A stretch of DNA of 64,000 bases, taken from assembly GCA_905178155.1 (NCBI GenBank), contig CAJINV010000001.1, forward strand, positions 12,894,635 through 12,958,634, given 5' to 3'. The notes beneath the pieces were generated by a model. That model ran no database searches. It had not been told where the DNA came from and saw only the letters and a list, made by a program, of their open reading frames with translations. Positions 1 through 11,556 of this stretch are shown here, in pieces. The stretch's first letter is position 1, and each line of letters begins with the position of its first letter. A program made the translations under genes and the position numbers. Source of the DNA: Amoebophrya sp. A120. Lineage: Eukaryota; Sar; Dinophyceae; Syndiniales; Amoebophryaceae.

Positions 1-221
1 CGCCTGCCAAGCCTGAGTAGAGAGCTTTTGGCCTAGGCGCTTAGCATGAGAAACGTCTACGCTGTAGGCCCAACAGCATGACAAACCGCCTGCATAGTGC
101 GGCAGAGCCTGCGGCGTTGTCTTCTTGCAAGACAGACTTGATTTGGGGTCTCAAATCAGCAAGACAAATTTTCGGAAACATACCTTTTCGATATGGGGAG
201 GGGGGATTTTTCCTCTCAATA
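1..221. mobile_element. Introner element, family B, truncated by window edge
   Basis: The right end carries the terminal repeat also seen at 13,244-13,554 and 26,127-26,442: a GATATGGGGAGGGGGGATTT block followed by TTCC and an AATA end at 221. The interior shares the motif of a CATGACAAAC-type stretch, a CTGC block and a 'tgacaag...gatttg' stretch with those copies. The left end lies outside the window, so the flanking duplication cannot be checked. It interrupts the 3' part of the leucine-rich-repeat gene directly after codons for VKLQQV. Confidence 0.75.
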
Positions 222-3200
222 CCTGTTGCAGCTTCACCAGGGACGCCCGCTGCGCCTCGCTGAAGACCTTCGGAACCCGCCGCGTCTGGAGCCACTTGCG
301 GTCCAGCCGTATTCGCTCCAGGTCCTGCTTGCTGTCGGGACTCTGGAAAACGTCCACCAGCGCGTCCAAAACCGTTTCCAGCCGTTCGAGCCCGAACTCG
401 CGTAAGTTTGGCAGCAGCTTGGCGGCGCGGACCATTTCAACGGCGGTGTTCTGGCTGCGGAGCCGCAGGTTGTGCACGAAGGGAGGGATGTTTCGGTTCC
501 CGTTGTTCTCCTGCAGGTAGGCCGCGATTGCCTGCTGCGTCTGCGCCACGCCGCTCGCTTTCTGGTCGAGGAAGTGCAGGTATGAGAGTGCACAATTCCC
601 CCTCCACCTCATTTGTATTGTATGAACAGCAACACAAGCAACAGCGGAAAAGGGACTTTTTCATGACAAATCTGTATGCGGATTGTAGTAGTATCTATTT
701 GAGGTTCCAAAATTTGTCGCGCTAACAGTGCCTACGAGCAAGGTGTCGTGCTCGTGTGAGTTTGGTATTTTGCATTACAAATGAGGGCGAGGGGGACTTG
801 TGCACTTTCATAGCAGGTCAATGTCGTATACCAGCTTGTCCACGAGCCGAAAGCAGTCAAAGACGAAGGGGATCTTCAAGTCTTTTCTGCCGCAGGTCAG
901 GGACAGCATCAGCAAGGAGTTTTCATCATCCTGCCCGCCGCCGAGCTGGCACACCACGCCCGGGCAACATTCCAGAAGCTGTTTTCAGTTTATTAGTGCC
1001 AGCATTTGGATTCATTTGTACGACTACTAGCATAGCAAATGGCACTAGCCAACCTTTCGCGTTCTCAGACCACAGGAACATGCCCACAGTAAAAAAATTT
1101 CTGCGCCCCATTTCCAGTGATTTTAATTCATTCGTACCGAAAAAGTGAGAATTCGCCTGTGAAGATTTGGCTCTTAGTCAGAACTTGTTACCAACAAAAG
1201 TGCGCGCTCGGCACTATCGGAGTCGTAGTTTTTGAGTTTGACGTTTCCGAAGACTTGCAGGGTTGGTATTTCCGCGAGAAAGTTCTGCAGCACCTGCCAG
1301 TGTTTTCTATGGGGTCCGAGCTTGTCTTTAATCCAGGTGGGCAACCGTCCGTCGTTACTCCAATCCGGCGGCACCTCCGTGATGGTTGCGGCCGCGTAGC
1401 CGGGCAGCCTCAGATCCAGCAGCGACTTCGACGTTCTGAGATGACGCATTATTTGCACCGCTAGCCCGTCCATACCCGGCGGAATGGCGAGTTGCACCTG
1501 AAAATGTAAATCAAACAAAGCAATAAGAATAAGCAGGAAGTTGCAATTCAAATTCTACTGCGTATTAGATGAAGCTGCCGCTTGAGGAATGTTCTGTCCT
1601 GTAGCCCTCGCAAACTTATAATTTTAGAACGGCTCGTCCCAATGTAACAATAAATGAAAAGCAGGGAGCATGAATTCCGATGGATGTAGTTGCTATAAGT
1701 ACTTTCGTAAGAATGTGGCGGCACTCGTGAAGACAATTGTTCAGCGCCGGACAGAAGCTAACTGGGTAGGCGGTAACCGCTGGAAATTCGTTGGTGAAGG
1801 TCGTCTTGGCAGCTCCATACTTGAAATCCGTTTTACTCGCGGGGCAGATCACCGCGAGCAGCCAAAAATAGAGGGCAATCTCGGACTTCACAGGGCTGGC
1901 AAATATGCGGTCGACAAGCTATCAACATGAAAAAATCTACATCACCTCATCGCCGTTCGCCTTCGCGGTTTATTTTCAGTGTCCTCATTGACATCAAGTA
2001 CTCGTTACTAAATAATAGCAATCCACAACTCGGTCGTCCGTGTTGAAGTAAACGACAGCAACAAGAACGAAGCAAGAAAGCGCTTGTCGTCATCTTATTT
2101 ACATCAAGGCATAGTGCTCCACCACCATCAAAATGCCGTTTGCAAAAATAATGGACGACAGAGAGATGTGACGACTTTTGTTGCTTTGATACGTTCAGCT
2201 CGGCCATGCGGTCGTCCTTAATCGCGCTAATCTTCAGTGGTGATTTTCCAAACGTGGCGATTTTTGGGTGCTTGGCTAGTGCAAATCATGAAAGCGAAAA
2301 CTGCCCTGCCCCTGTCATTACATGATTAAGTGACTGCCAACACACTTTCTTTCAGACATGGCATGCTGATGGTGGAAGATAAACGTGAAACACGATGATG
2401 CCTCCAAAACCAAAAAGTGTCCTGTCCACGACAAAGGCCCTCTTTGGAGAATTACCACTGCTTCAGCGAAGCAGGATCCGGATCGTCATCGACAAAGTCG
2501 TTTCGCAGGTACAGACAGTGGCGCGGACAAATCATCAGTCGTGGGGCTGATGCTGATCTGAGCTGAAGACAAGTTAATACTGGGGGAGCAAGAGCTTTTC
2601 GCTTTCATACCACAGCCAAACTGTGCATCACTACCTGCTTTTCCTTTTGTATACCTAGACAGGCCCGGGTCGAAACCGTATCGGTAGGAAAATCATCTTC
2701 TGCAGCTGCACCTCACCCCGACACCCGTCTGTGTGCAAATCGCAGGTTTTTTTGATTGTTCTGGGAAAGCATTTACAAAGAAAGTCGACGCAAATACTTA
2801 GGTACCTCTTCTATTTTACATGAAAAAGGTTCTGCATTTACATGAAAAAGTACCGACCTACGTCGCGTGCGAGGTAGATGCGAGGCTGAGTGATGCAGCA
2901 CTGTCTACTGCGATTTATTTTTCCGGTGCAAAAGCGACCTGCGCTGAAGATAATTTCCATCTTGTTTTCCATCTCGTAAAATGAGACTTGTTCGAGCACC
3001 ACATTCTGCGACAAGGCCTTTGCCATTAAGGAGACGCCCTGGAGTGTAGTTTATGCGTTCGTTCGCTATCGCTAGTCGTGGTCTTTGTCATACTCGTAGA
3101 CATGGATATCAGCTAGTCGATGGCAAAATCAAAAAAGAAAAGCACATGCACTTGCACAGTCGTGAAGGCCATCTCTACTTAGCCATGAGCTTCTTGAGCG

Positions 3201-5247
3201 TGATGATGATGAAAGTGCCTACTCATGTGTGTTTTCCTTTCGCAACGTAGTACGTACTCAGTACAGCAGTAGGAATAATGAAGCATTGAAAATAATATCA
3301 ACACATAGTAGAGAGCGACGTAATACCTCCAGATCGAGGGGAACCCCGTCCAGTCTGAGGTTGACGAGAGTTTTCGAGTTGAGTATGTAGCGGTGAAGCT
3401 TGCGCACCCCCTCGCCCCAGAAGTTGTTTCGCGACAGGTTGAGGTCCACCGTGCAGTCGTGTCTGAGGAGCCACTCTTCGAGAAACACCACGTCGTCGTC
3501 GTCCAAGCCCGCGTTTTCGAGGTTCACTTCGGGCACTTCGTTCTTGCGAAACTTGCGGAGGTCGACGCCGGTCCGCTCCCGTTTGCGGATCCCGAGGCCG
3601 TTCACGCTGGTTATCTGACAGCTGGCGTTGCCGATCATGCTCTGGGCCAAGGCTTTGGCGCCGTCCTTTTCCACCTGATTCCGGCGAAAGTTCAAGGACT
3701 TCAAACTGCTGTTCAATCGAAGGAAATGCGCCAGAAAAATCGCGCCCACCACCTCAATCCCATACAACCCCGAGTGGCCGTCGAACCCAGCTAGATTCAG
3801 GTGCTGCACCTGGTTATCCCGGATGGCCCGTCTAGTATGCAAAGAGAAGAAAGAAGAACGGCGCACCGCCACCTCGATCACTCGGTTGCCTTCAACACAA
3901 AATAACACAAACTCGACCTTATTGACGTCGTCCTCGCCGTCTCATGCGAAGGATCAAATGCAAGACAAGCGTCGATGAAGAGGACCACAGCGTGACCTAT
4001 TTTTGTCATCTGCTTTCACAAGCAAATGCAAATGCAAATCGGAGAAATGCGGACAAAAAAACATTCAGCTTAATGTAGTGATACATAATGACGTTGATCC
4101 GCTTCTTTTCTTCGCCCTGATACGTGTTCACTCCATTGCAATATTCCAACTGGAGATACCGCTTTTTCATGGCCTTGATCAGTCTCCACCCAAATGTTGC
4201 GTCGAGATTGTTCCCCCTCAGGTCCAAGTAGGTCACTGTGTTCAGCGATAGCACCAGGGAGTAGATCGCGGCCTGCTGCAGGCGAGACCCCAGCAGGTTA
4301 ACCCGCTGGAACTCCATCGGCGTGTCGCCTGTCGAACAATGAAATCGATTTTTTCTTAATGCGAAATTGATCTGTTTGTATTTTTTTCAGGTTGGGTCTT
4401 CCCATTCAAAAGCTCATGGAATGTAGGTCGTTGATGTCATGGAAGATTGTTTGGTTCAGATACGTACTTACGCTCAAACAAGCTTCGATCGAGCCCGTGA
4501 AGATGTTGTTGTTAGTGTTAGTGCATCTATTTCTATGCTACTTTCCGGGCGGTAATCGTGATTAACAAGGATCGAAGCACAGCTGCCTCACCATTGACAT
4601 CATTTCCAACATCAACAGAGTACAAATGGAAATGAGTGGGTGTGCTGGCATTTTTCATCAGGATCAGTCACACTCAAGAACCAAAATTGATAAGAAATAC
4701 CGAAGGAAAGATCCAGCGACGGCTTCGGACGGGTTTCGTCATCTTTCTCCTATGAGAGCGAAAAAAGCCGTCTACCTCCCACACTCAAAGACTCTGCATC
4801 ACCGCGAAACCGATGCTAAGAAGCAACGAGTGGTCACTTTGTCATGCAATTATATCAAGGGAGAGGGACTGCAAGCAGCCACAGGAGCTACAGGTGGAGA
4901 TTCTGATCACGGAAAGGCCTGAAGTAACAAGCTGGTCCTCCGTGGGAATGCCTGAAGATGTCTCGGTCCTCGTGGATAGCACAGCGAAAGCAACAGAAAT
5001 CATCCATACCTATGTATAATACCATGCAAAGGAATAAGAAACAGCTTCCTGCTTCTCCGCTTCTGTTTTTCGCAATAGCGATACCTCCCAGGGATTTCTG
5101 CTACTAAGTATACAAAATGTCGAGTATAACATATTTTCTTTGAGTTCATCTTGGAAGTAGAGGCATTTCTCTTCACCATATCTCCTCCTCCTTCGCCATG
5201 AGGCTCGGGATCTCAGGCGAGCCGAGGAGATCTTCAGGCGCCGACAT
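222..5247 (-). CDS. Leucine-rich-repeat protein, RNase-inhibitor-like repeats (3' end beyond window)
   Basis: This is a multi-exon gene read right to left. Supported exons are about 4328-4132 (repeat with TYLDLRGNNLDATFGWRLIKAM), 3831-3327 (QHLNLAGF, SLKSLNFRRNQVEKDGAKAL, CTVDLNLSRNNFWGEGVRKL, LVNLRLDGVPL), about 3039-2946 (MAKALSQNVVLEQVSFYE), about 2265-2186, 1497-1193, 973-813 and 580-222. The LxxLxLxxNxL pattern with alternating helices is typical of NLR/RNase-inhibitor-type repeats and suggests a protein-interaction scaffold. The introns after 3327 (GTATTA) and between 1193 and 973 (GTAACA...ACAG) are ordinary GT-AG, and the latter joins ERALLL to LLECCPG in frame. The 973-813/580-222 junction is an introner. 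A plausible first exon starts at the ATG at 5245-5247 (MSAPEDLLGSPEIPSLMAKE), but exons between it and 4328 are unresolved. No nucleotide-binding or kinase domain is visible. The exact partner or function is unknown. Confidence 0.7.
581..812. mobile_element. Introner element with 5-bp duplication GCAGG
   Basis: The left end TATGAGAGTGCACAA is the near-perfect reverse complement of the right end, and the inverted repeat continues through a CCCCCTC / GAGGGGG block and a CATTTGTA / TACAAATG block. GCAGG flanks it at 576-580 and 813-817. Removing the element and one GCAGG joins the codons for VYDIDL to HFLDQK in the same frame. No GT-AG boundary coincides with the ends. Confidence 0.85.
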
Positions 5248-6379
5248 GATTTCTGTCGCCCTTTTTGCCGCGGCAAAACTGCTCCGAACTGTCTGCAATC
5301 GAAAAACGAAACGTCATAAAATCAGCTCGATGGCAGTACACCCTTCGCGCTGTTCTCTTGCTCGTCACTAGCACCTCGTCATATCAATACGACAACATGT
5401 ATCGTGCACATGCCTTTGCTTGTTGTGGTGGGCATGACCAAATCTTCAATCTAATTACCCGGACCGATCCGTGTGAAGGTATATATAAGACCAACATTAG
5501 CAACATGCCGTACCAGCAGAAGCTGCCACTGTGTCAACCTGATTTGACGTTAGTTTCGTGTGTTCTACTATTCATACGTCGACGCCGGGGCACTCCACTA
5601 ACAGCACTGCTGTCTTTGGCTCGACCGTGTTTCGCCGAGCATCTTGTTACATGATGTTGCCCCGCACCAACACCCTGCAAACAAAAAAAGTTTCAGCTAC
5701 AGAGTACTCATCATTTTGTTGATGATAAATTAGAACCGCTTCACGACGGTTTCGCCTGCGCTTCTTTCCACTCAGGCCATAGTACAACCTCCGCGCCGAC
5801 GATGAAGTAGTGCTCTCTTGCTTCTAGTACATTCAACGAGGTGCCGCGTGAAAATCATACGTACGTTTTTCTTTTTCTTGGAGCCTTCCTGGTTCTCGAT
5901 CTCAAATTCGAAAAATCTTCACTTACAACTTTCTTTGTATTCAGACCGAGCGGGTTCTTCATGTTTGTTCGTCTCCTAAAACGTCAAGACGAACTACTAG
6001 ATGACGATTACGACGTTAGTGCACCCACGATCTCGTAAAATAAGGCAGCGCTGTATCATGGAGGACAAATTCGACTTCCTCGCTCATCTACTATCAACCG
6101 ACACTCTTTCTCTAAAAACGTTTCACGACATACGAATCACCGCTACGAAGCATGTTCGCAGCTTCGCCATCAGGTCTTCAGTACACGTGCCTATATATAA
6201 TCATAATGCAAAAAGTAAGACATCTTCCATTGGGTGTAACGCACGACTGAGCTGCACCAGCACGACCAAGCCATGGGCACAAGACACCTGCACATCCAAG
6301 AACAAAAAGACACCGAAGACCAGCTTTCGGGATCCAATTACAGCCCCATACTTTTTTTCATCTTGTATCTGACGCAAGT

Positions 6380-6412
6380 GAAACAGAAACGTTTTCAAAA
6401 CGTTTCTGTTTC
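6380..6412. repeat. Perfect hairpin, 16-bp arms, 1-nt loop
   Basis: The sequence GAAACAGAAACGTTTT is followed by a single C at 6396 and then its exact reverse complement. It lies in non-coding DNA four bases before the larger hairpin at 6416-6488. Confidence 0.9.
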
Positions 6413-6415
6413 TGT

Positions 6416-6488
6416 TTCCAACAAATTTATTTTTGAGCTTTGAAAATCAAAATTTGATTTTCAAAGCTCAAAAATAAATTTGTTGGAA
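6416..6488. repeat. Perfect A/T-rich hairpin, 36-bp arms, 1-nt loop
   Basis: The left arm runs 6416-6451, the centre base is A at 6452, and the right arm 6453-6488 is its exact reverse complement by reading. Transcripts would fold to a 36-bp duplex with no real loop. No duplicated flank or transposase frame is visible. Perfect pairing suggests a recent origin or selection for structure. Confidence 0.9.
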
Positions 6489-7150
6489 GAGGCTGGGTGA
6501 ATGTACAATAGCTGTAGCTCTAGCACAAATAGAACTGGTCGTAAGTGTAATCATACAAAGAATAAAAGTACATGATTGCATTACATTTGTCACGAGCGCA
6601 AAGATGAAACGTTCCCCACTTCTTCCCTTCCTCCTGGTTGCCCGACTGGTGGGGGCGATTACAAATTTGATACATTCTCTTACATTTCATCTTTATTCTT
6701 TGCTCTAGTACAAATACAAGTACAACTACATTGATGATTACGATTCAGATTTTGAAAAATTGGTGAGCAAGTACACGGTGGAGAGTAAAGCGCGATACTT
6801 AATGTACAGCGAGGAAGATAAATGGCAATTTTTATTTTAGAGGGGAGCGCTGTGGAAACTGAAAGCGAAAGGGTGTATAATGAATGTGGTACTTCAAATT
6901 TATTAGGTTTAGGGGTTTTATCTCAACGAGAACATAGTTCTCTACTTCATGGTGCGTGAATGCAATGGCAATGCCGGTCGCTATTACTTTTCTTGAGGTA
7001 TCAACCTATTTTTACATACTAGACCTACACCTAGACCCCTCTTGCGGTCTGGTAGTGGTTTTCGCATGCAGCTAGTTTTCTTGTCGCTCTTCAGACAACG
7101 GGACCACGAGCGAGATGAAAAAGGAATTTTTTCTTTCAGTGCGTTGTGTT

Positions 7151-9701
7151 TTAGGAAGACAAATTCTCGGGGATTTCCTGCGGCCGGTGTTGCTCGGGGC
7201 CTACCGCCGCGGGGGCGTCGCCCTGCTCCGGATTCATCTCGAGATCTTCGGGCCGTTCGTGCTCCGGATCCGCGGCCAGAACGCTCGACTCCGGATCTTG
7301 CGGGAGTTGCTGTTGTGGCGTTGACGATACTACTGCCTCCAGGCCTCCTGCTGGTTGTCGGTCGACGCCAGATTCTAGTCCTATCCGCAAGCCGGTCGTC
7401 GGAGGCGTAGAAGTAGTAGTTTCGACACTATTCATGGCCGCAATTCTTTCTGTGGTGCTTCCAGCAGTACCACCGGCAGCCGCTACACTTTCAACTGGTA
7501 GTTGCTGCAAGGACGAGTTTTGCATTTTCTGAGCAGCACTACTGCTGTTCAGTACAATGCTGCCGTTGTTACCGTTCCCTGTCTCGCTTTCACGCCGAAT
7601 GGAAGTTGTTGAAGCAACACCGTTAGCGAGGACTCCGGAAGGATCTTCCAGGGCAACCGAGCCGGTTTGTAATTGTCCAGTACTCGTCGTACTACCCGTC
7701 GGATCCATGTCTTGAAGATCATTTTTAACGTTCTTCTCCACCGCTCGTTCGGAGGTCATCTGGAGGGTCTGCTGCCCTATCTGCTGCGAAGGTGCAGCTG
7801 CAGGGTTTGTGCCAGCTTGGTCCTGGTCAGTCTCGTCTGGAGAAGACCGCGAGTGGCGCTTCGATGTCGATGAGGTTGCGGACGCGCCTCGGTTGGATCT
7901 GCTACTTTTGCTGTTTCTCTTTCGGTGCGCGTCCTTGTAGACAATATCCTCGTAATCGCGACTGTCCACTTTGTGTGCGATGCGGGCTTTGCTCCGCTCC
8001 GTGTGCTCCAGGTAGCGCGCAGCCTCCCGTCGCGAGTCCGCTGAATCACCGCGCAGACTTGAGGCTCCACCGGTTTCAACGTCTTGGTCATGCGCTCCGC
8101 CTGATAAAATTTGATTCTTGGGGGATCGTGAACGATTTTTCTTTTTGCAGCTCGGCCACTTTCTATAGCTTTTACTTCTTTTTGAAAACAAGACGAATCT
8201 ATCAGGAATAGGAAAATGCATACAAATTCCAAATTGGATTTTAGAGATGTACTTGTGCAGAGTAAAAAACTTCTGTGCCGCAATGGAAATCCGATTGAGC
8301 ACACCTTGGCAGGGTTGCTGGAAAAAGACACTACAATGACATAAGGGCCAAAAGATCAACAACATGATCGGAACAGAGATCGGCCCTGGGGTTGGGAGCG
8401 CGCGCACAGACAAAATATAAACTAATAGAACACGGCAACGGCCCACACTATTTTTCAGCACAGAGACAGGATCTTCTATGGGCGACAAAATGTATATTTC
8501 AATCTTCCTTTCCAACTACTATCTAGCACACCAGTACTACCTGCTTCTGTCTCGGGATCGTCGGCGTGTCGCATTTTCAGCAAATAGGCTGGGAGAAGGC
8601 CGGACGCAGGCGGTTGAAACGTGCAGGCCTCCATGAGCGCATCCTCTTTTTGCTTACGCAACTCATCGATTCGAGCCTGCCGGGCGGCCAGCAGGTCCTT
8701 CTGCCGCTGGAACAGTTGGTTGAACCGCTCCTGGCTTTCGTCGGTGATCTCCAACTTGCTCCGCCGCTCGGCCTCGCGCTCCGCTTGCACCTTGTCTGGG
8801 TGGAAGTCGTATCCTGTGAAAAAACGTCCCCACGACCCCACGCTTTTTGATGTTCCATGCACGATTCATCACATCCATGCAGCTCCTACTCCTTTCTGTG
8901 CGTACAGCTACAAGCTACAAATAGAACTGATACATATACTATAGTACGTAGACTTATCTGATTTTGACCACAGATTGAGATCGGGACGTTTTCGCAGCGG
9001 ATAAATCGGAGGCGTACTTGAGCGTCTCCCGGCGTTTTTCCACCCATTGCTGTGCGTCGGCCAGTATCCTCTGCAAAAGTATCGCACTCGTTGTATCATT
9101 TTTAATTGCAATACAGCACGACGACGGCATATCTGAATCTGTTTCATTCTACTTAATTTACCACGACTCCAGATTTTCTGTTATTTTCGTTCTATCATCT
9201 GAAGATATATTCATATTGCAATGCAATGTCTTTGTGGTCTACAACATCTACGACTAGTGCGAGGCTTTTCCCATGCATATCCAGCAGTTGATCTTGGCGG
9301 TTGGTCTCTGTGATGATCTGCACGCTGCCGCGGCTGACCTTGGTTGCATTTGCGGTTTCCTTCGCCGCCTTGACTTCGGCCTGTTGCTGCTCCTGCTTGG
9401 CCGACTTGCGGCGATCCAACCGCGCCTGGTGTTCCTCCTTCTGCCGGGCCAACCACTCCGCGCTGCTTTCCACTTTCTGCCGCAGCTTTTCCGTCGCCTG
9501 TTTGGTCAGCCGCAGGTCCGGGCGAAACTTCAGCTCGGGGTTCTCGAAACTGCGCGCCGCGGCCGCCAGGCGCGCAGCCGTTGCGACCGAAACGCCCGGC
9601 TTGGCGGCACGTGAGGCGGCGGAGGACGCAACGGACGCAGCGCCGGATCCAAGAATGTTCCGGTGCGAACTACTCGATGCGCGCTTCGCACTGGTGCTCA
9701 T
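7151..9701 (-). CDS. Charged coiled-coil protein, unrecognised family
   Basis: The first exon begins at the ATG at 9699-9701 (MSTSAKRASSSSHRN) and encodes a charged helix with PELKFRPDLRLTKQATEKL and SAEWLARQKEEHQARLDRR. Removing the introner at 9065-9279 joins DQLL to ADAQQWVEKRRETLKYASDL in frame (9064 to about 8946). The next exon, about 8818-8541, encodes YDFHPDKVQAEREAERRSKL and RQARIDELRKQKEDALMEAC, followed by TFQPPASG. Its donor is a GT at 8540. The last exon runs from about 8145 to the stop at 7151 and is an Arg/Ser-rich then Ser/Thr/Gln-rich disordered tail of about 330 residues. The 'xFxP' plus long charged helix layout resembles many alveolate cytoskeletal or flagellar proteins, but no specific family is claimed. 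The intron between about 8945 and 8819 ends with the GTGGGGACGTTTTTTCACAG motif of family D elements. Confidence 0.6.
9065..9279. mobile_element. Introner element, family C, degenerate
   Basis: The left end TATCCTCTGCAAAAGTATCG matches, with a few differences, the reverse complement of the right end ACTAGTGCGAGGCTTTTCCC plus ATGCATA. The termini belong to the AAAAGTATCGCACTCGT group seen at 25,002 and 25,492. The flanking pentamers are GCCAG and TCCAG, a 4-of-5 match. Excision restores the coiled-coil frame (DQLLADAQQW). Confidence 0.72.
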
Positions 9702-9848
9702 AATCGATGGCCCACCTGCCGACCGCACGGAGGCACGTACCCGCTTTCCCAGTAGGGCCTTTTCCCGTGCGCGGGCGCGCTTATGCAAGAAAACAAAAAC
9801 TACGTGATGAGGTCGTCGTCCTCTGCAGGTGCCATGAATAAAGTCCAA

Positions 9849-10474
9849 CTGAACAAACTGCCATCATCAAATCATATATATTAATAAATGAAAAATAGAG
9901 TCGCTGACTCTACTCGCTTAATATTGCCAACCGTCCACCACCACCTGCACCTTCTCGTCTGAATCTGGGAATTCATCTGTCTGTGATGCATTTCTACTTC
10001 AAAGAGTGTCTTGGTCTTCTTCTTTCTTTGTGCCGCACCAGCGGCACACAAAGTGAGTGTTGTGATGCGCATCTTTTGTTCGTACGGATGCAATTATTGC
10101 AAATGAAGCACTTCTCGAGGGGACCACCTATTCGTTGAGTGTAGTTGCTGGGCATACCGCTCCAGATTGTCGGACGTGTAGCTGATCAGGCGGATTCCAA
10201 TATTGCGAATGCGCTCCGGATATCCATTGCAAATATCTACGTCCTGACAGCGGCCAGTGTTGAGGAAAACGACAAAATACGAATACCGTTACTGCTTTAC
10301 TGGAGTCATCATGATACTCCGATCAATCTCAAAGCTGTGCGGTGATCATGTATAGCCAAAAGCATTCGAGGGATCTGCAGGCGGCACTGCGTACTTTTTT
10401 TCTACCTTTTGGTTTTGTACCTGCCGCAATCTAATACAAACATAACAACAGCTTGGGGGAGGCTCTCAACGTAT
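9849..10474. other. Intergenic region, nothing recognised
   Basis: I see no coding frame with protein-like composition, no RNA gene and no clear repeat between the coiled-coil gene and the next ORF. Confidence 0.4.
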
Positions 10475-10981
10475 TTAGGGATGAGAAGAAGTTTTTTCTG
10501 CAGTGAGTTCGAATTCCCCAACACCGGTTGTAACGACAGAGTAATTTATTGCATTGAATATCATCTCGACCGTGGTTGCGCTGCCGGAGGTAATGCGCTC
10601 GGCAATCCAACGCAAGTTACCACGACCGATCATCTGACCGACCGGATCCTCTTGCGATATTGCCGGCGCGGCGTTTGAACCCGTTGTGGTCTCCGGATTT
10701 CTTTCCGAAAGCCGCGCTGGGCCAGCAGTCACGGTGCTGGAGGTCGTTTGTCCCATTTCGCTGGCTAGAATCGGCGTTCTCACAGTCGAGGGCATAGACA
10801 AAGCGGCCGGGCCCACATCGGAAAGCTCCCTCTTCTTGCTTGCTCCTTCCGACCCGTCTTGTTCTGGCTGCATGGAAATCGTTTCTCGGCGAGAATCGTC
10901 TACTGCAGCAGCAGTCACTCCTTGCGCGCTGTAGGCTCGCTCGCCTTCCGGAGCAACGTTTTTGGCAATATTGCCCTGCAT
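10475..10981 (-). CDS. Hypothetical Ser/Thr/Ala-rich protein, 168 aa
   Basis: One uninterrupted frame runs from the ATG at 10,979-10,981 (MQGNIAKNVAPEGERAYS) to the stop at 10,475. The composition is polar and probably disordered for the first 110 residues. The C-terminal part (GRGNLRWIAERI ... TTVEMIFNAINYSVV) is more ordered. A stop lies just upstream of the ATG. No family is recognised. It could be a single-exon gene or an exon of a longer one. Confidence 0.4.
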   Translation of the reverse strand: MQGNIAKNVAPEGERAYSAQGVTAAAVDDSRRETISMQPEQDGSEGASKKRELSDVGPAALSMPSTVRTPILASEMGQTTSSTVTAGPARLSERNPETTTGSNAAPAISQEDPVGQMIGRGNLRWIAERITSGSATTVEMIFNAINYSVVTTGVGEFELTAEKTSSHP

Positions 10982-11556
10982 TTTTTACTTTCCTTTCTCG
11001 ACAGCTACAGCTTGAGCTCACTGTCACTTAGACTCAAAAAGCTCCACGTTAATAGCCTTAGCAGGTCCTGCGTTGTCTCCTCTGGCTCTGCGCTTTTCGT
11101 ATCCGTTTCCACGAATGATAAAGAAGGGCTGTTGTTCAATCCAGTTGTCCGTTGTTGCTGCAACGTGGAGCTACTTTATTTGTCTGTCTCCACCGGCACT
11201 TACGTCAACTACGAGGTGACCTTCAGGAGGGAGCGGTGGATTCTGCCGGTTGCAGCGATGTCGAGCTTTACTTGCTGATGGATGCGGTCCGGCGTGCCGC
11301 GATTCTTTGACTTCTTTGTTTTTGCCTTGTTGGGGAAGGGGGATGGGAGGGAGAAAGAGGTTCGGATGGAGATGAGAGACGGGGAGACGATTTTTCGCCA
11401 CTCGTTGTTCTTAATTTTTCTGTTGGTTCCAGTGACTCGTCGGTCTCGGTCTGTACAGGTTTCGCGTTCTTTTCTTGTTCACTTCTTGCTTCAAATTCTA
11501 ATTCAGCGTCAAATTGATTTAAAAACTAAGAATTTATCGTTTGAGTTGCTTGACCT

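Larger units (their letters stand above)
5248..7150. other. Intergenic region, no gene recognised
   Basis: This lies between the presumed 5' end of the leucine-rich-repeat gene and the 3' end of the coiled-coil gene. Short open frames exist on both strands but none has recognisable protein character. The notable contents are the two hairpins at 6380-6412 and 6416-6488. Confidence 0.5.

Noticed and set aside
6380-6488. Bacterial-type transcription terminators
   Set aside because: The hairpins are in eukaryotic intergenic DNA, are A/T-rich with a one-base loop, and lack a following U-tract.
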